DNA of 64,000 nt from Trichobilharzia szidati (GCA_944472155.2 OX235277.1:39076758-39140757); one strand, 5' to 3'. Counted from the first letter of the stretch, positions 10,816 through 21,654 are shown. The notes: generated by a model from the letters alone, not told the origin. Numbers and translations: made by a program.

Positions 10816-10829
10816 TAATGTCCTTTCAG
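10816..10829 (+). repeat. Target-site duplication of the RTE copy, 3' side
   Basis: Exact copy of 9294-9307, directly after the AAT tail. Confidence 0.85.
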
Positions 10830-11165
10830 TCATCAGTTAGAATAACTCTAACATCACTCAAATGTGTGTGTGTGTGGGGACGTGAGGGGGGTAGTGTGGA
10901 CAGGGTGATGAGTTAGATCGATAATAGCTCCACTTTTTTATCGGATGTTTTATCATTTTGATCAATCGATTTAACAACACATCAATCCCACAGTGCATTA
11001 AAAATAACGATCAATCCTTGTGTTATTCAAAGTACACAGATTGATTCACTTTTTCAAATGTACATTTTAAAGAAATTCAAAAAGTTTGTTATGAAAATAA
11101 AAATGAGAGACATAAAGAGATTTTTTTTAAATTGTTTAAATTTGTATTTCCCGGACCGATATAGC
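10830..11165. other. No gene recognised; short GT run
   Basis: A GT microsatellite at about 10862-10876, followed by AT-rich unique-looking DNA. Confidence 0.35.
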
Positions 11166-11890
11166 CAGCCTCTTTTTCATTGGACACTAGTAACTACAGT
11201 GTGACGTGTCTAGTCCTTTCTTTGGTGAAGACTGAGCTCTATCAGTCAGCTTAGTTTTTCAATGTGGCCACTATTCTAGGTAACTCGCCATCACGGTGCA
11301 CATTGATTTGATGATAATTAAATAGTTAGAGGCAATCGGCAGGAAGCCTTGCTTGACCTAGGTTTCGTGCTAGCTGGCACTCAACAGTCAGCAAGGCGTA
11401 TCTGCAACCTTAAAGGAACTCATGTCTTTTCTGAGATTTGAACCCGCGCCACCCAGTGCTGCAGTTAAAGACGTTACAACTGAGCTATTCCTGCCGATTG
11501 TCTCTAACTATTTAATTATCATCAAATCAATGTGCACCATGATGGCGAGCTACCTAGAATGGTGGCTACATTGCAAACCTAACCTGACTGATAGAATTCA
11601 GTCTGCACCTAAGAAAGGACTAGAAACGTCACACTATAGTTACTAGTGTCCAATGAAAATACCCACCACAGTCCTATAGGAGGTCAGTCGCGAGCCCGAA
11701 TAGCTGGTGCAGTGGTAACGACATTGACTGCGGGCGGCACTGGGTGACGCGGGTTCGAATCTCAAAAGGGACATAAGTTCCTTCAAGGTTGCAGATACGC
11801 CTTGTTGACGAGTGCCAATTAGCACGAAACCCAGGTCCAAGGCTTCCTGTGGCCGATTGCCTCCAACTATCTAATATATCCATCCACTGT
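11165..11890. repeat. SINE-D cluster: one reversed and two forward copies
   Basis: A reversed copy (11165-11415: 'attggacactagtaactac', 'ggcaatcggcaggaag') meets a forward copy (11415-11660) ending 'actagtgtccaatgaaaat'. A third, forward head follows (11690-11890) with 'gggttcgaatctcaaaagg' and 'cgattgcctccaactatcta'. The first two form a foldback like the one at 8149. Confidence 0.7.
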
Positions 11891-11961
11891 TGATATGTCG
11901 GCTCCCAGTAACGAGGCTTCTTCGACGATGTCTGGGGATTGATTAACATGACTTCATTAAA

Positions 11962-12050
11962 TGGGTAATGATTAGCATTGGAATTCAAGACGCCCAATTC
12001 GTCCTATCTATGAATCGTCACCTGGATGTACCTACAGCCCCCCATCGCCA
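11962..12050 (-). ncRNA. Degenerate hammerhead, minus strand
   Basis: Read in reverse complement: 'tacatccaggtgacgattc', 'taggacgaattggg', 'gaattccaatgctaatca'. The order matches the hammerhead SINE, but the core reads GTGACGA instead of CTGANGA and GAAT instead of GAAA. Two key positions are lost, so it should not cleave. Confidence 0.55.
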
Positions 12051-12119
12051 GTGAATGATCATTTTCCCTCTGAGACTCGAACACAATCAATACCCATCGT
12101 TTCAATCACTAAAACTTTA

Positions 12120-12190
12120 TGTGCTAGGCCATGAGAGCCATCTCTTGTGTGCATCCTCGATTCCACTACTACTAGTCACCATTCACCAAA
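12120..12190 (+). repeat. Hammerhead SINE, 3' fragment only
   Basis: 'gtgtgcatcctcgattccac' and 'tactagtcaccattcacca' match the sequence following the ribozyme cleavage site in other copies; the catalytic half is absent. Confidence 0.45.
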
Positions 12191-12299
12191 TACGGGACCA
12201 TCTGAATTCTCAGACATGTCAACAGACGCCGGGACATTTCACTCCAGTGAAAGGACCAATCGACAGGAAATACGATATTAACCTGAAATGCAAGAGGTA

Positions 12300-12497
12300 G
12301 CTCTCATGGCTCAAATGGCCGAGTGGATACCCAATTTGGTGTTTGAAACGGCGGGTTCTGGGTTCGAGCTTCAGTGAGGACACCAGCACTCATCACTCAC
12401 TGGGGAATGCAGGTCTATTCGGCTGATGAGTCCCAGGTAGGACGAAATATGCTTCCTTGTGGATTCCAATGCTAGTCACCGTCCATCAACCAAAAAT
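12300..12497 (+). repeat. Hammerhead SINE with tRNA-like head
   Basis: The head has an A-box-like 'atggctcaaatggccgagtgg' equivalent and a B box 'tgggttcgagctt', then 'actcactggggaatgcagg', the ribozyme and 'caatgctagtcaccgtccatcaacc'. This is the clearest tRNA-like promoter attached to a ribozyme in the window, consistent with RNA polymerase III transcription of the known Sm-alpha family. Confidence 0.75.
12412..12466 (+). ncRNA. Hammerhead ribozyme, core intact, stem I weakened
   Basis: CTGATGA at 12423-12429, stem II GTCC...GGAC, GAAA at 12444-12447. The flanks 'ctattcgg' and 'gtggattcc' no longer pair well, and the usual ATC cleavage triplet reads TTC. Core complete, helix I and cleavage site doubtful. 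Confidence 0.7.
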
Positions 12498-12499
12498 GA

Positions 12500-13038
12500 T
12501 AAAACTACGCTGCCAAGCACACACACACACAAATGTACAATTAAAGCATGCATGAAAAAAAGAATAGAAATACGTCAGCTATAAACCAGTCTGTTAATTA
12601 GAAAAACATTTACCCGGTGAAGAAGTCAGTGAACCAACTGACAACTCTTGACCTTGTTGAATTGGTTCAAGAGTGGAGCCAAGAGAACAACCAACTGGTA
12701 TAGGATGACTTATTGCTTGAACAGAGGAATTGTGCATATCTTCAGTTTTAGAAGATTTCTGTAATTAATATAGAAGAACATATCGAATTCAACAGTCCAT
12801 TCAATGATAAAGTAAGAAGGTGAATGTTTGCAAAAAATATATATGGGTGTACTTGTAGTTTGTTTAATCATTTTACCCCATAGTTTCATTGTTAAAAAAA
12901 AAATGACAACAACAGTGCATTATTGGGTCTGATCAACTTTGATCGACTTCGTAGTGTGAAGTGAATTTTAAGGTCAAGGACACGAGTGAACACAATACAT
13001 CGAGATAAATACTACTAATGATAATGATGATTTGCGAT

Positions 13039-13040
<2 letters not shown>
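12500..13040. other. No gene recognised
   Basis: AT-rich sequence with an A-run at 12894-12903. I see no repeat family and no codon pattern. Confidence 0.35.

Positions 13041-13071
<31 letters not shown>
13039..13071. repeat. TA microsatellite
   Basis: Uninterrupted (ta) repeat of about 30 bases; the tyrosine/isoleucine-rich short frames on both strands derive from it. Confidence 0.9.
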
Positions 13072-13074
<3 letters not shown>

Positions 13075-13109
13075 CTGGATTTAAATACTTCGTCATTGAT
13101 CCAACAGCG

Positions 13110-13735
13110 ACAACATCTGGCAACAGTCACCATGAATAGGAGGAATCTGAAAGAAGCAACCTCCTTTACATATCGACCTACCTACCTGGGAAGCATCATT
13201 TCAAATACAGGCGGACCGAACTGATGAGGATATCAAAGCGAGGATAGCGAAAATAAGATGCGGATTTCCAACTCCTATGTGGAGTCAGTGCTACTTCATA
13301 TACGAATCAGAGACTTGGCGCCGCGCCGCGTCACGAAGGCCACTTCAAACAAACTAAAGGCCTTCATCAACAGCTGCCTTAACTCAATACTACTCAAGAT
13401 CAAATGGCCGACCAGAAAAGATCAACAATGAGCCAAACAACCCAGCAGGAACCAATTGTGAAACAAATAAGCAGGAAGAAATGGAGGTGGCCATACCATC
13501 AAATGAGTGATATCACACGGCAGGCTCTCTCTCTCGAGTGGAACCCGAATAAGAAGCGGAGAGTTAGTCGTCAGTACGAGGGTGACATGAAGGAGATGGT
13601 GCGAAGAGGAGATGAAAGCATGTGAGCAGACTTGGAGCCAGTTGAAAACGTTGGCAGAGAATCGAACGCAATGAAGACGTACAGCTGAAGCCCTGTGGTC
13701 CTCTAGGAACTAAAGGAGACCATAATAATACAATA
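13110..13735 (+). pseudogene. RTE-clade LINE C-terminus, decayed
   Basis: VTMNRRNLKEATSFTY, a YLGSIIS strand, 'GGP..DEDIKARIAK', a broken KSxLLYESETW equivalent, then the C-terminal text KQISRKKWRW and the conserved ending around 'cctgtggtcctctaggaac', followed by an AAT-type tail near 13722. About half the catalytic region is missing 5'. Several frame changes. Confidence 0.8.
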
Positions 13736-13739
13736 CACT

Positions 13740-14290
13740 GATCCATTCATACTCGGCGAAGGCTTATCATTGAGAAGGAAACTAGATCATTTATGGTGAA
13801 TGACGCGTGATGATAGTATTATACCAGTCAAATTCGCCAAGCAGTTCAGGCACAGTATCATCACCACTAATCTGACATTAGTCCATTAAGTTTTTGACAG
13901 TTTTGTTTTGCGTTAGCTATCTAAGGAAGGTGTAGAGTGCCGGGTTAGGGAACCACCAATGATTTGACTCAAAATTGTTCTCAATGATGGCGCAAATGCA
14001 TTCGGCCATTGTAATCATTCAGATCCATTGACTCCACATATTTTTCCCTTGAACAAATCTTAATCTCATAAACTGTAACCGCTTTTGTTTTTTTAGTTGG
14101 TATGTGAACCTACAAGCTAACACTGTTTTGTTAATTAATTTTTTCTGTTTTCTGTTTTACTCCTCTCCCCTCTTTTCTACTTTTAAAAGCGTATAAATTG
14201 ATGATGAAAACGTAAACTAAAAAATAGTAATGCTTTCATTTTGAATGCGTCAATTTTATAGTATCTCTTCTCTACTAGCAGTCAAACATT
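13740..14290. other. No gene recognised
   Basis: AT-rich; pyrimidine-rich near 14130-14180. It may contain the body of the PLE whose hammerhead lies at 14339, but nothing codes. Confidence 0.3.
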
Positions 14291-14338
14291 AAAGTATGTT
14301 ATTATCATCTATATAACCATTGTAATTTTAGGTAGGGG

Positions 14339-14392
14339 TGTGCAGCTGATGAGGACCTGTGAAATAGAATGATGATATCATTTTATACTGCA
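14339..14392 (+). ncRNA. PLE-type hammerhead ribozyme
   Basis: GCAG (14342-14345) precedes CTGATGA (14346-14352), GAAA stands at 14361-14364, and CTGC follows at 14388-14391, giving stem I GCAG/CTGC. Between GAAA and CTGC the arms 'atagaatgat' and 'atcattttat' pair over ten positions (one G-U) as stem III. Stem II is poor (ggacctgt). Near copies lie inverted at 51641-51826, with the same flank 'cttcctttctttatcg'. Hammerheads are known in Penelope-like elements; assignment to a PLE is by similarity to 33943 and 35305. Confidence 0.7.
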
Positions 14393-14589
14393 AATTTTGT
14401 CTTCCTTTCTTTATCGAAATTTATCAAGGGAACCAAATGTATGAAATTTCCAAACTGGTTTCGGGTTAATGAAGGCGTATCATGCCTCACCAAATCTGGC
14501 TGGCTTCGACATCTTCATCCGTGCCATCCGCCTGTAGTTGAAACGATGCTTACTGGTTGGATAAGTAGTGAAGGCAGGAAGTAACCTCT

Positions 14590-14785
14590 GTTAAATCTCT
14601 CACGTTGATGGTGATTGATGCTGGTTATTGTTGTTAGTTGGTTGGTTGGTTATCTTCGTCAGCTTTATTGCAAAACAGTACATATCATACAGTATGAAAT
14701 CTTCAGCAATTGGTACAATATCATTGCATCGAATTTACTCAAGGAGAACAGCAAAAACGGAAAGTATTTCAGGACCTAGGTAACC
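14590..14785. other. Short interval without a recognised feature
   Basis: It includes a ttg/gttggttggttgg tract (14625-14650). Confidence 0.3.
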
Positions 14786-14789
14786 AGAA

Positions 14790-15025
14790 TTTTTTTCCTT
14801 CACGTTCCCCAGTGGAACATAGGGCTTCAAGCTAGTGACTTGAAGTTTTTGTAGCAGTGTTTATTTTACAGGATGGGGTTGCTAGCCTCATGCCCAACCT
14901 TTCCTCTTTACCAGCATTATTTCTGGTTTAGCGAGGTAAAAGAGTGCGTAGGCCGGTGATTGAACCCCAGACCATGTGCATGGTCGGCGAGCGTCCTAAC
15001 CGCAATGCCACCAACACACAACCAC
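14790..15025 (-). repeat. SINE-B copy, reverse orientation
   Basis: Starting at the A-rich end: 'ccttcacgttccccagtgg', 'agggcttcaagctagtgacttgaag', 'gcccaacctttcctctttacc', 'agcgaggtaa' and the reversed B box 'ggtgattgaacccc', closing near 'aatgccaccaacaca'. Confidence 0.75.
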
Positions 15026-15092
15026 AGATTCTAGCAACGAATAATCATCTTTTTCTTCTCTATCTTTGAAGCGTTTTGTTACTGTGTGTATG

Positions 15093-15432
15093 TGTGTAAC
15101 AACAGAAGACAAGGGCCAGGCAACAGATCGTTTATTAAGGAAATCAAAGCATATTTATATATTTTCATGTACATTATAACAGATTAGTTAAGCAAAAAAA
15201 CACAGTCTTCTAATTGGTTGTTTCTCACTTAAAGTTAATCTTTCATCTCTTTGTGACTGTTTCTTGAATGTCGGATCATCTATATGTTAACTGTATCCAC
15301 CTACGCAAAGTCTGCTGTGGTCGGTTTTGAATCAGTCTTTGTTCATATTTTCTCACGACAAATCTTGGGAACGTAAATATTGACGTAAATTACTGTCTAC
15401 CAATTTGGCTAGTAGACAGCTCTCACCACAGT
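15093..15432 (-). repeat. LTR-like repeat, family 1, second copy
   Basis: Inverse of 1027-1335 and slightly longer. In element orientation it begins TGTGGTGAGAGCTG and ends TTCTGTTGTTACA, with AATAAA near the 3' end. Flanking bases are atgtg and gtgtg, a possible 5-bp duplication with one mismatch, embedded in a GT-rich stretch, so weak evidence. Confidence 0.45.
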
Positions 15433-15574
15433 GTGTCTCAAAGAAGGTTTTTCAATATACAGGAGAACACAGAGATCGATTTCCTGCGTTCAGACCATAA
15501 CGTGTCGGCATTGGTCGTAACAATGGTTGCACCAGCCCCCCTGCCCCAACCCGCGATACACAAAATATATTTAT

Positions 15575-15870
15575 TATCTACAGTATCATCAATGAATTAA
15601 CAAGACGTGAACAAGATGGAACAGTAGAAAGATTCATCTACAGAAAGCCGACATGGGACGGACAGCCGTGTGCGCCTATATACAAAACGAAACCTGCCCC
15701 ATTCATCGAGCCACAGAATCCTCAGGGCAGCATTTGCAACCCTGATACAATGGAAGAGGAGTTAAACACCCTGAAAAGAATCCTCCTCGAAAATGGCTAC
15801 CCAGAACGTTTCATCACGAAATCTATGAAACCTAAAACACCAAAATCGCCCACACTTCCTGCTTCCTAAA
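15575..15870 (+). pseudogene. Penelope-like RT thumb fragment
   Basis: A frame reads ELTRREQDGTVERFIYRKPTW and later MEEELNTLKRILLENGYPERFI. The (V/I)YRKPT motif followed by an EEL...L..NGYP helix is the conserved segment between the PLE reverse-transcriptase palm and the GIY-YIG nuclease. The intervening HP/LxHRA segment is replaced by unrelated text, so it is internally rearranged. No nuclease follows. Confidence 0.7.
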
Positions 15871-15904
15871 TACTCTACCTGAGTCTACATTTCAATGGAG
15901 ATTC

Positions 15905-16275
15905 ATAAGCAGAGATAGTGAGAAACCGCCTGGGACCCAATCCAATGGTCCTTGAATTCTAACTTCTGCCAACTCACGACATAACGCAACCATTTCGCAA
16001 TGTCTTCTTCGATGAGTTACTGCCTCATCTTCAACCTGCTGTACCTCACTGGTCACGGCTTCCCACTAGAACCCCAGGTTAACTGCCTGAATACGGCTAG
16101 TCACTAGTGAGCATCAGATTAATTTTCAAGTATTGGTTTTTTTGTAGGGATTTTTGTTTGATTGCATGGAGGATTTCATCATTCCACTGGTTCTCTAACC
16201 CAGATGTCAGCTCATGATGAAATCCTCCATGCAATCAAACAAAAATCCCTACAAAAAAACCAATACTTGAAAATA
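15905..16275. repeat. SINE-A copy ending in a perfect hairpin
   Basis: A reversed SINE-A body (15940-16121) leads to an outer tail at 16122-16182 which is repeated in exact reverse complement at 16214-16274: 61 of 61 bases, with a 31-base spacer that is itself SINE-A ('ggttctctaacccagatg'). The second arm is a forward SINE-A tail without its head. Confidence 0.8.
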
Positions 16276-16279
16276 GAGA

Positions 16280-17100
16280 GAGTGTTGAGAGTCAGCAAAA
16301 AATATGGATTTAGACCATTTCTCGCATGAGTTCAAATGTCAAATGTCGACCACAATAGTAATAAGCTGACTAAGTGGCACCCCACTTGCTCTACTGAATA
16401 ACCTTTAATATCCTTCTCAAAATGACAGATTCCCTTACCAGTAAGTAGCCCAGGAAAGACTAACAGGGGAGCTGTAAAAAAGTACAATAGGTAAGAGATG
16501 TAAGCGAGGTCGTCGAGTGATTTCCTGATTGTCTTAACTGCTTCTTCTTAATGTAGTAAGGTTAGACGGAACATTTTCCTGGAAATCTACAAGATATGGG
16601 ATAACCACAATAAAATCATCAGAGGATAGAACTATTCCAAGGTATTTTGTTCTTGACTTAGTGTCCCTCTATTTCAGTGACCTCTATGCTACAGGCATCT
16701 TGCAAACGGACCAATTCGTGTAGATTATGTTTATGCACAAAGGTGAAGTTAGCTATCTGACATTTAGCTTAGACCACTCACTGGCTGATGTCCGACACAA
16801 AGCTGCCAAGCTTGGAATTTATATATACACTTACCATATGTACATCTGACCTATTCCTATCGTCCATATGACCGGGGGGTACTAAGACTGGTTGATTATA
16901 CTCCTCAGTTTTCAGCATCTCTCCAAGACCTTGTTTTTTTTCCTTTGCGAGGTATCTCTTCAGTCTAAAATTAGATAAAAGAACAGCAGATAATAAAAAG
17001 AATAAGCCTAATTAACAGAATGCATTTCATAACTGATTAAAGATGCCTTTATTCATTACAAACTTCAAAAGACTGAGATTAGTGAACAAAGAATATTCCT
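16280..17100. other. Interval with a possible decayed retroelement on the minus strand
   Basis: Between 16700 and 16560 the minus strand reads, across a frame change, text like SKNKIPW/YLGIVLSSDDFIVV, which resembles the strand after the RT palm in non-LTR elements (YLGV-type). It is too short and broken to classify. The rest (16750-17100) shows nothing. Confidence 0.25.
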
Positions 17101-17109
17101 CTTTTTCTA

Positions 17110-18245
17110 ATGAACTGTCGTCAAAATTTAACAGAATACTTCTAGAAAAGACATTTGTAAAAAATTATATTTGCAATATCTCAGCGATATTGAAATAAGT
17201 AATTCCAACGTTTCGTTCGGCAATCTGGTCCGAACTTCTTCAGGAAAATTAATCAAAACTAACATAACAGAGGTTTTTATATATAAAAGGCACATCTTTT
17301 TAAAAACTTTGTCCAATCATGATTCATTCAACAAGTATTAACAAGTATAATAAACAAAATTGTATGAACTGTGATCAAAATTTTACCACGGACATACAAA
17401 TATTGGTCCACCTTTGTTAAACACTTTAAACAGAGTGTGCATGTGTGTGTGGGGGTAAACAGTTGTAAAACATTTGTTAACGTCTCCATAAGAAGATTTG
17501 GACAGTCGAGATTTTTGACCAAGTATTATTGATTAATTAGTGATACATATCCATTTTTATTTATTAATCAGGATTTTGCTATGCATCAGCTAACATCACG
17601 CCTTCATGTCTGTTCAAACTGTTAGTATCTAGAATTTTATGATTAGACGTATTTTCAAAATTATGGTGTTTAGGATTAGAGTTTAGTAGAAGCACCCTGT
17701 CGAACTTATTGCATTGTCTTCTTTCTGAAGTTTGAGCTGCTTTATTCGACCTACTGGAGTTGTCAGGCGACTCAACAAGGTTTATGCATAAACCTTATTA
17801 TCAATATTTTGTTATCATTATAATCATCGTTATTAACTACGTTCAAAACATTTACCACATTATTATTATTATTATTATTAAGACTATTAAGATTATTATT
17901 TGATTCCCAAAATCACCGTCATCTGGTTAAAATTTTATATATAAATCTATGTAAATTAGAGTAAAGCCTGAAGAAGATCTAATTGAAAACAATATTGTTC
18001 GCTTATATGTCTTGTTCTAATATTACACATGTTGATACCTGTTTCATGACTCATGATTGGACAAGGTTTTTTTAAAACAAGAGATGTTCCTTTCATATAT
18101 AAACCTCTGTTATGTTAATTTCGATTAGTTTCCCTGAAGAAGTTCGGACCAGATTGTTGAACACAGGAAACGTTTGAATTACTCATTTCAATCTCGCTGA
18201 GATTTTACAAATATAATTCTTTTTACAAATATTCCTCTTTTTATT
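17110..18245. mobile_element. PLE remnant: inverted arms without a coding core
   Basis: The left arm (about 17110-17330) and right arm (about 18030-18245) are reverse complements with scattered differences: 'aacagaggtttttatatata' against 'atataaacctctgttatg', and 'gtccaatcatgattcat' against 'catgattggacaagg'. Each carries the terminal motif CTGAAGAAGTTCGG...GAAACG (17213-17243 minus; 18131-18166 plus). A third, weaker CTGAAGA motif lies at 17967. The ~700-base centre (17340-18030) has no nuclease or RT text. Confidence 0.6.
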
Positions 18246-18289
18246 TAGATTATATAATTTGTAGGGATTTAAATTAACTTTAATTTCAA

Positions 18290-18500
18290 TTAATAGAACC
18301 AATGAATCAAAATTAGAGAGGTCATTGAAAAAACGGCATGAAGTATTAGACAGCTGTTTCGTCCTAGTTATTGGGGGACTCTTCAGTAGTATAGTGCACA
18401 TTCACGACTATATCTCGAATCGAATTCAGGAGATAAACTCGTTGACCTTTCAACCATCTAGGCTGGAATTCAATGAATGATAAGTGAATTCTAATTTTGT
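18290..18500 (-). repeat. SINE-A fragment, reverse orientation
   Basis: 'gagaggtcattgaaaaaacgg', 'gctgtttcgtcctagttattgg', 'cgaattcaggag', 'cattcaatgaatg' equivalents in SINE-A reverse order; strongly diverged. Confidence 0.55.
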
Positions 18501-18904
18501 AAACTCATGATATGGAGTGCTTTTATCAACCCCTGAGGAGCGCATCCACTTCACATCTTGACATAGTGAACTGTAGTGTGGTCACGAGTTTTCAGCACAG
18601 CTTCGGAACATACATATCCGACAGCCAACAATATGAATTGGAGATTGATATTCATCATTAGGTTCCATAATAATTAAAGAATTATTGATATTGACAACAA
18701 TAATGTGTTAATATGGAAAATCATTGACATCAAAATTCCAAGACTGTTTAATAGATTACAGATCGAAGCATGAGGGGAAATGTGTGATAAATATATTATG
18801 AATAAACGTGACACTAAATTGAATATCAGTAAATAACTATGAATACTAATCAGAACATATAGAGTAGTCAGTCAATGCTCATGATTAATGCTCATAAATG
18901 AATT

Positions 18905-19540
18905 TTATTCATCATGAGCTGACATCAGTTGGAGAACCATTGGAAACCACCACGGAGTACTGGGCAGTCAGCTCTTTCGTCCTAGTATGTGACTCTTCGT
19001 CAGTACGCACCCTCTCCATTAGGATTCGAACACAGGACCTTCTAATTACAAGGCTAGTGAGCTCGTAGACCATTTACTAGCCACTGGGACTCGATCCAAT
19101 GTCCAGACCGTGAATTCTAACTTCTGCCAATTCATGACACAGCACGACCACTTCGCAATGTCTTATTTGATGAGTTACTGCCTAACCAGGACCCCAGGTA
19201 ACTGCCTGAATAGCGCAAGTCGCTATTGAGCATCAGGTCAATTTTCAAGTATTGATTTTGTAGGGATTTTGTTTGATTGGTGGGAGGATTTCATCATGAG
19301 CTGACAACAGTTAGACAACCACTGGAAGACTTCGGAGCATTGAACAGCTGTTTCATTAGCATAAATTTCGAACTCTTCGTCAGTACGCACCCACCCACCA
19401 CCAGGGTTCGAACCCAGGACCTTCTGTCCAGTACTCCCAGATGGTTTTCCAATGGTTCTTTAACCGATGTCAGCTCATGATGAAATCCTCCAACCAATCA
19501 AACAAACAAACAAAATCCCTACAAAACCAATACTTGAGAA
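18905..19540. repeat. SINE-A array: reversed copy plus a compact foldback
   Basis: Reversed full-length SINE-A at 18905-19270 ('gagctgacatcagttggagaacc' to 'gattttcaagtattgattttg'). It is followed by a short foldback (19270-19540) whose halves read 'gggaggatttcatcatgagctgac' and, inverted, 'gtcagctcatgatgaaatcctcc', joined at a central reversed B box 'ggttcgaacccaggacc'. The near-identical short frames on both strands at 19277-19497 are this palindrome. Confidence 0.75.
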
Positions 19541-19574
19541 TTTTATTCATATTGCTTATAAACTTCATGTGGAT

Positions 19575-19760
19575 GAATAATATTTAAAAAAAGAGGGAGA
19601 AAAGATAGGTTGGAAGGTTGTGTATATATGTGTGTGTTTTGATAAGAAGACAAAGGACTAGTTCACATAAGTGCAATAATAAAGGGGTAAGGGAGTTTAA
19701 ACAAACACGATGGGAGGTCATAGTTAAAAGGTGGGACACGTAATACAGTGTACATGAATT
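19575..19760 (-). mobile_element. PLE 3'-tail remnant
   Basis: Reverse complement matches the 3' untranslated tail of the PLE piece at 37430-37560 in pattern: 'ataaattcatgtacactgta', 'tatgacctcccatcgtg', 'cccttaccccttt'. No coding text. Confidence 0.35.
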
Positions 19761-19944
19761 TATTACTGTAAATAAATTCCAAAGTTTATGACTGAAACTG
19801 AACAAGCATAAAAACCATCTAGTCTTGACGATATTCGGTGACACTATGTCCATCGAACTTCAATGTGTATACTAGTTGTGGCCGAATTACACCCAGTGAC
19901 CATTAAATCCCATTTCAAATAACTTTAATCTTTGAATTTTCCCT

Positions 19945-20990
19945 ACCGACTTCTCTTTCGGTGAACCGAACTTCATCAGTATTTCTGCTACGGTAGTCAT
20001 TAGTTGATGAGAATATGTTATTCTAAACCCACTGATCAGCAGCATCATAACGATGATCGACGTGTCTTAACAGCTCGACTACGAGTAATCAAACAGTCAT
20101 GTGAAGAAAAATAATTTTAAAAAATTGAAGATGAATTAAGCATTGTATGTGATACTTTGATCGAAAATAGCTATCCCGAAAAATTTATCAAGAAACACAT
20201 GACAAAAAGAAAGCGGAAAAGGACTACTCACTGTCTGTAAACAAGAAGCCACTTTATATACGACTACAATTTAAGGGCGATATACCAAGTGAGATAATTA
20301 CGAGGAAACTAAGAAAATCAGTTCAAAGAACTTTTAATGCTGGCGAACCACACGTATTATTCTCTACACGATCGATGGTGCTACCTCGACTGAAAGATGA
20401 AGTACCTAGACTAGCCACTTCAAATTGTATTTATCAATTCAACTGCGCTTATGGAGCGAGTTATATTGGCCGTTGCTCTAGGAACTTGATTTTTCGTGCT
20501 CGAGAACATATCCCACTATGGCTAAGTAAAGATGTAGTAAAACAGTTCGATATTGGACCATCTGGTGCAAACCGGCCACAAAGCCAGCGTGGAAGAATCC
20601 TTCTCTATCATCTACCGGTTGCCTAACAAATTGCCAAAATCATCGAAGCACCGCATACTCCAAACAGCAGAGGCTATTGCAATTCGCCTCAAACAACCAG
20701 TGCTCTGTGTTCAAAAGAAACAAGTCCAGCTAGCCCCTACTGCTACCCTGGCCTTCAGTAGAGACTATAAACTCATGAATTTGTACTATTACCTTTCCTA
20801 ATTCTTCTGACATTCAGTTTATTTTATGTTGATGCTGTTCAGCTGTAATCTATCAATATTACTGATTTGATGTTATTCAAACATTAATGTCGTTCATAAG
20901 ACTAATTCATTCATTCACTATAATGTATATATAACTGTAGAGCCTGATGATGAATTTATCGAAAAGAGTACTCTTTGTTCAGTATCCATT
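19945..20990 (+). mobile_element. Penelope-like element copy (truncated), outer span
   Basis: The coding remnant (20060-20800) is bounded by similar terminal motifs in opposite orientation: minus-strand CTGATGAAGTTCGG...GAAAGAG at about 19948-19983, and plus-strand CTGATGATGAATTTATCGAAAAGAG at 20946-20970. The inverted arrangement of ends is the same as at 33850-35410 and 38035-39265. Confidence 0.6.
20060..20800 (+). pseudogene. PLE connector and GIY-YIG endonuclease, frameshifted
   Basis: In order: RVLTARLRVIKQSCEE (20055-20105), IEDELSIVCDTLIENSYPEKFI (about 20125-20190), LQFKGDIPSEIITRKLRKSVQRTF (20265-20335), then the GIY-YIG start NCIYQFNCAYGASYIGRCSRN (20420-20480) with REH at 20500. 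A frameshift near 20550 moves the frame to HLVQTGHKASVEESFSIIYRLPNKL, LQTAEAIAIRLKQP and LCVQKKQVQL. The CxxC-like NCxYxxxC before YIG is kept. The nuclease's conserved glutamate region is beyond the shift. RT palm absent. Confidence 0.85.
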
Positions 20991-21269
20991 CTTTTCAAAA
21001 AAGATTAAAAAATGAAAGACTGTGCCTTTCAGCATGAAATTCACTGAACTGATTAACAATTTAGAATTGATTAAATGAGTTTAGTTAAGATAAGGTTTAG
21101 ATGAAGTTATCCTCTCCCCTACCCCCCCCCCTCAGTAGTCACATGCTTTCGTAGGTAAAGAATGATTTAGTTCAACGAATTGTTCCTTCTAGCAGAAAGA
21201 CTATTTTCGCACAGTTTGCTTCAACATATCTTCATATTACCTCAATATAAAACTTTGCCATCATCACAA

Positions 21270-21545
21270 GTGTTAGAATGCTCGCCAGCCACACACACAC
21301 ACATAGTCAGAGTTCAGTTCCCAGAGGCATAGAGGCTAACAACGTCCTGTAAAAAAAAACGTCACTACAGCTGGTGAAACACTCCAAAGCTCAATATACT
21401 TGAAGCCTCCATGTTTCACTCGGAACGCAAAGGAATTGAAAAGAAAGAAAAGAAAGGACTACCGGCTAAGCGAGATTATAAACGGATTTCGTCGGCCGGG
21501 AATCGAACCCCGAATCACTTGCGCGCCATAGGCTAGAATTCTACC
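21270..21545. repeat. Diverged SINE-B pair
   Basis: Forward part 21270-21440 ('tagaatgctcgccagcc', 'agaggctaacaac', 'cttgaagcctccatgtttcactcgg'). A reversed head follows at 21455-21545 with 'gccgggaatcgaaccccgaatc'. Tail to head, opposite to the SINE-A pairs. Confidence 0.55.
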
Positions 21546-21654
21546 AACAATAAATAGGATTTTTAAGTGGTATAACTACAGAAGGTAGTGAATACATCAC
21601 TAGATGTCATCTAGATGAATGACACTAGTCGCTTCCTACCTACTGTCCGATCAA

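Noticed and set aside
19277..19497. Near-identical 67-residue frames on both strands
   Set aside because: The SINE-A palindrome reads the same on both strands; not genes.
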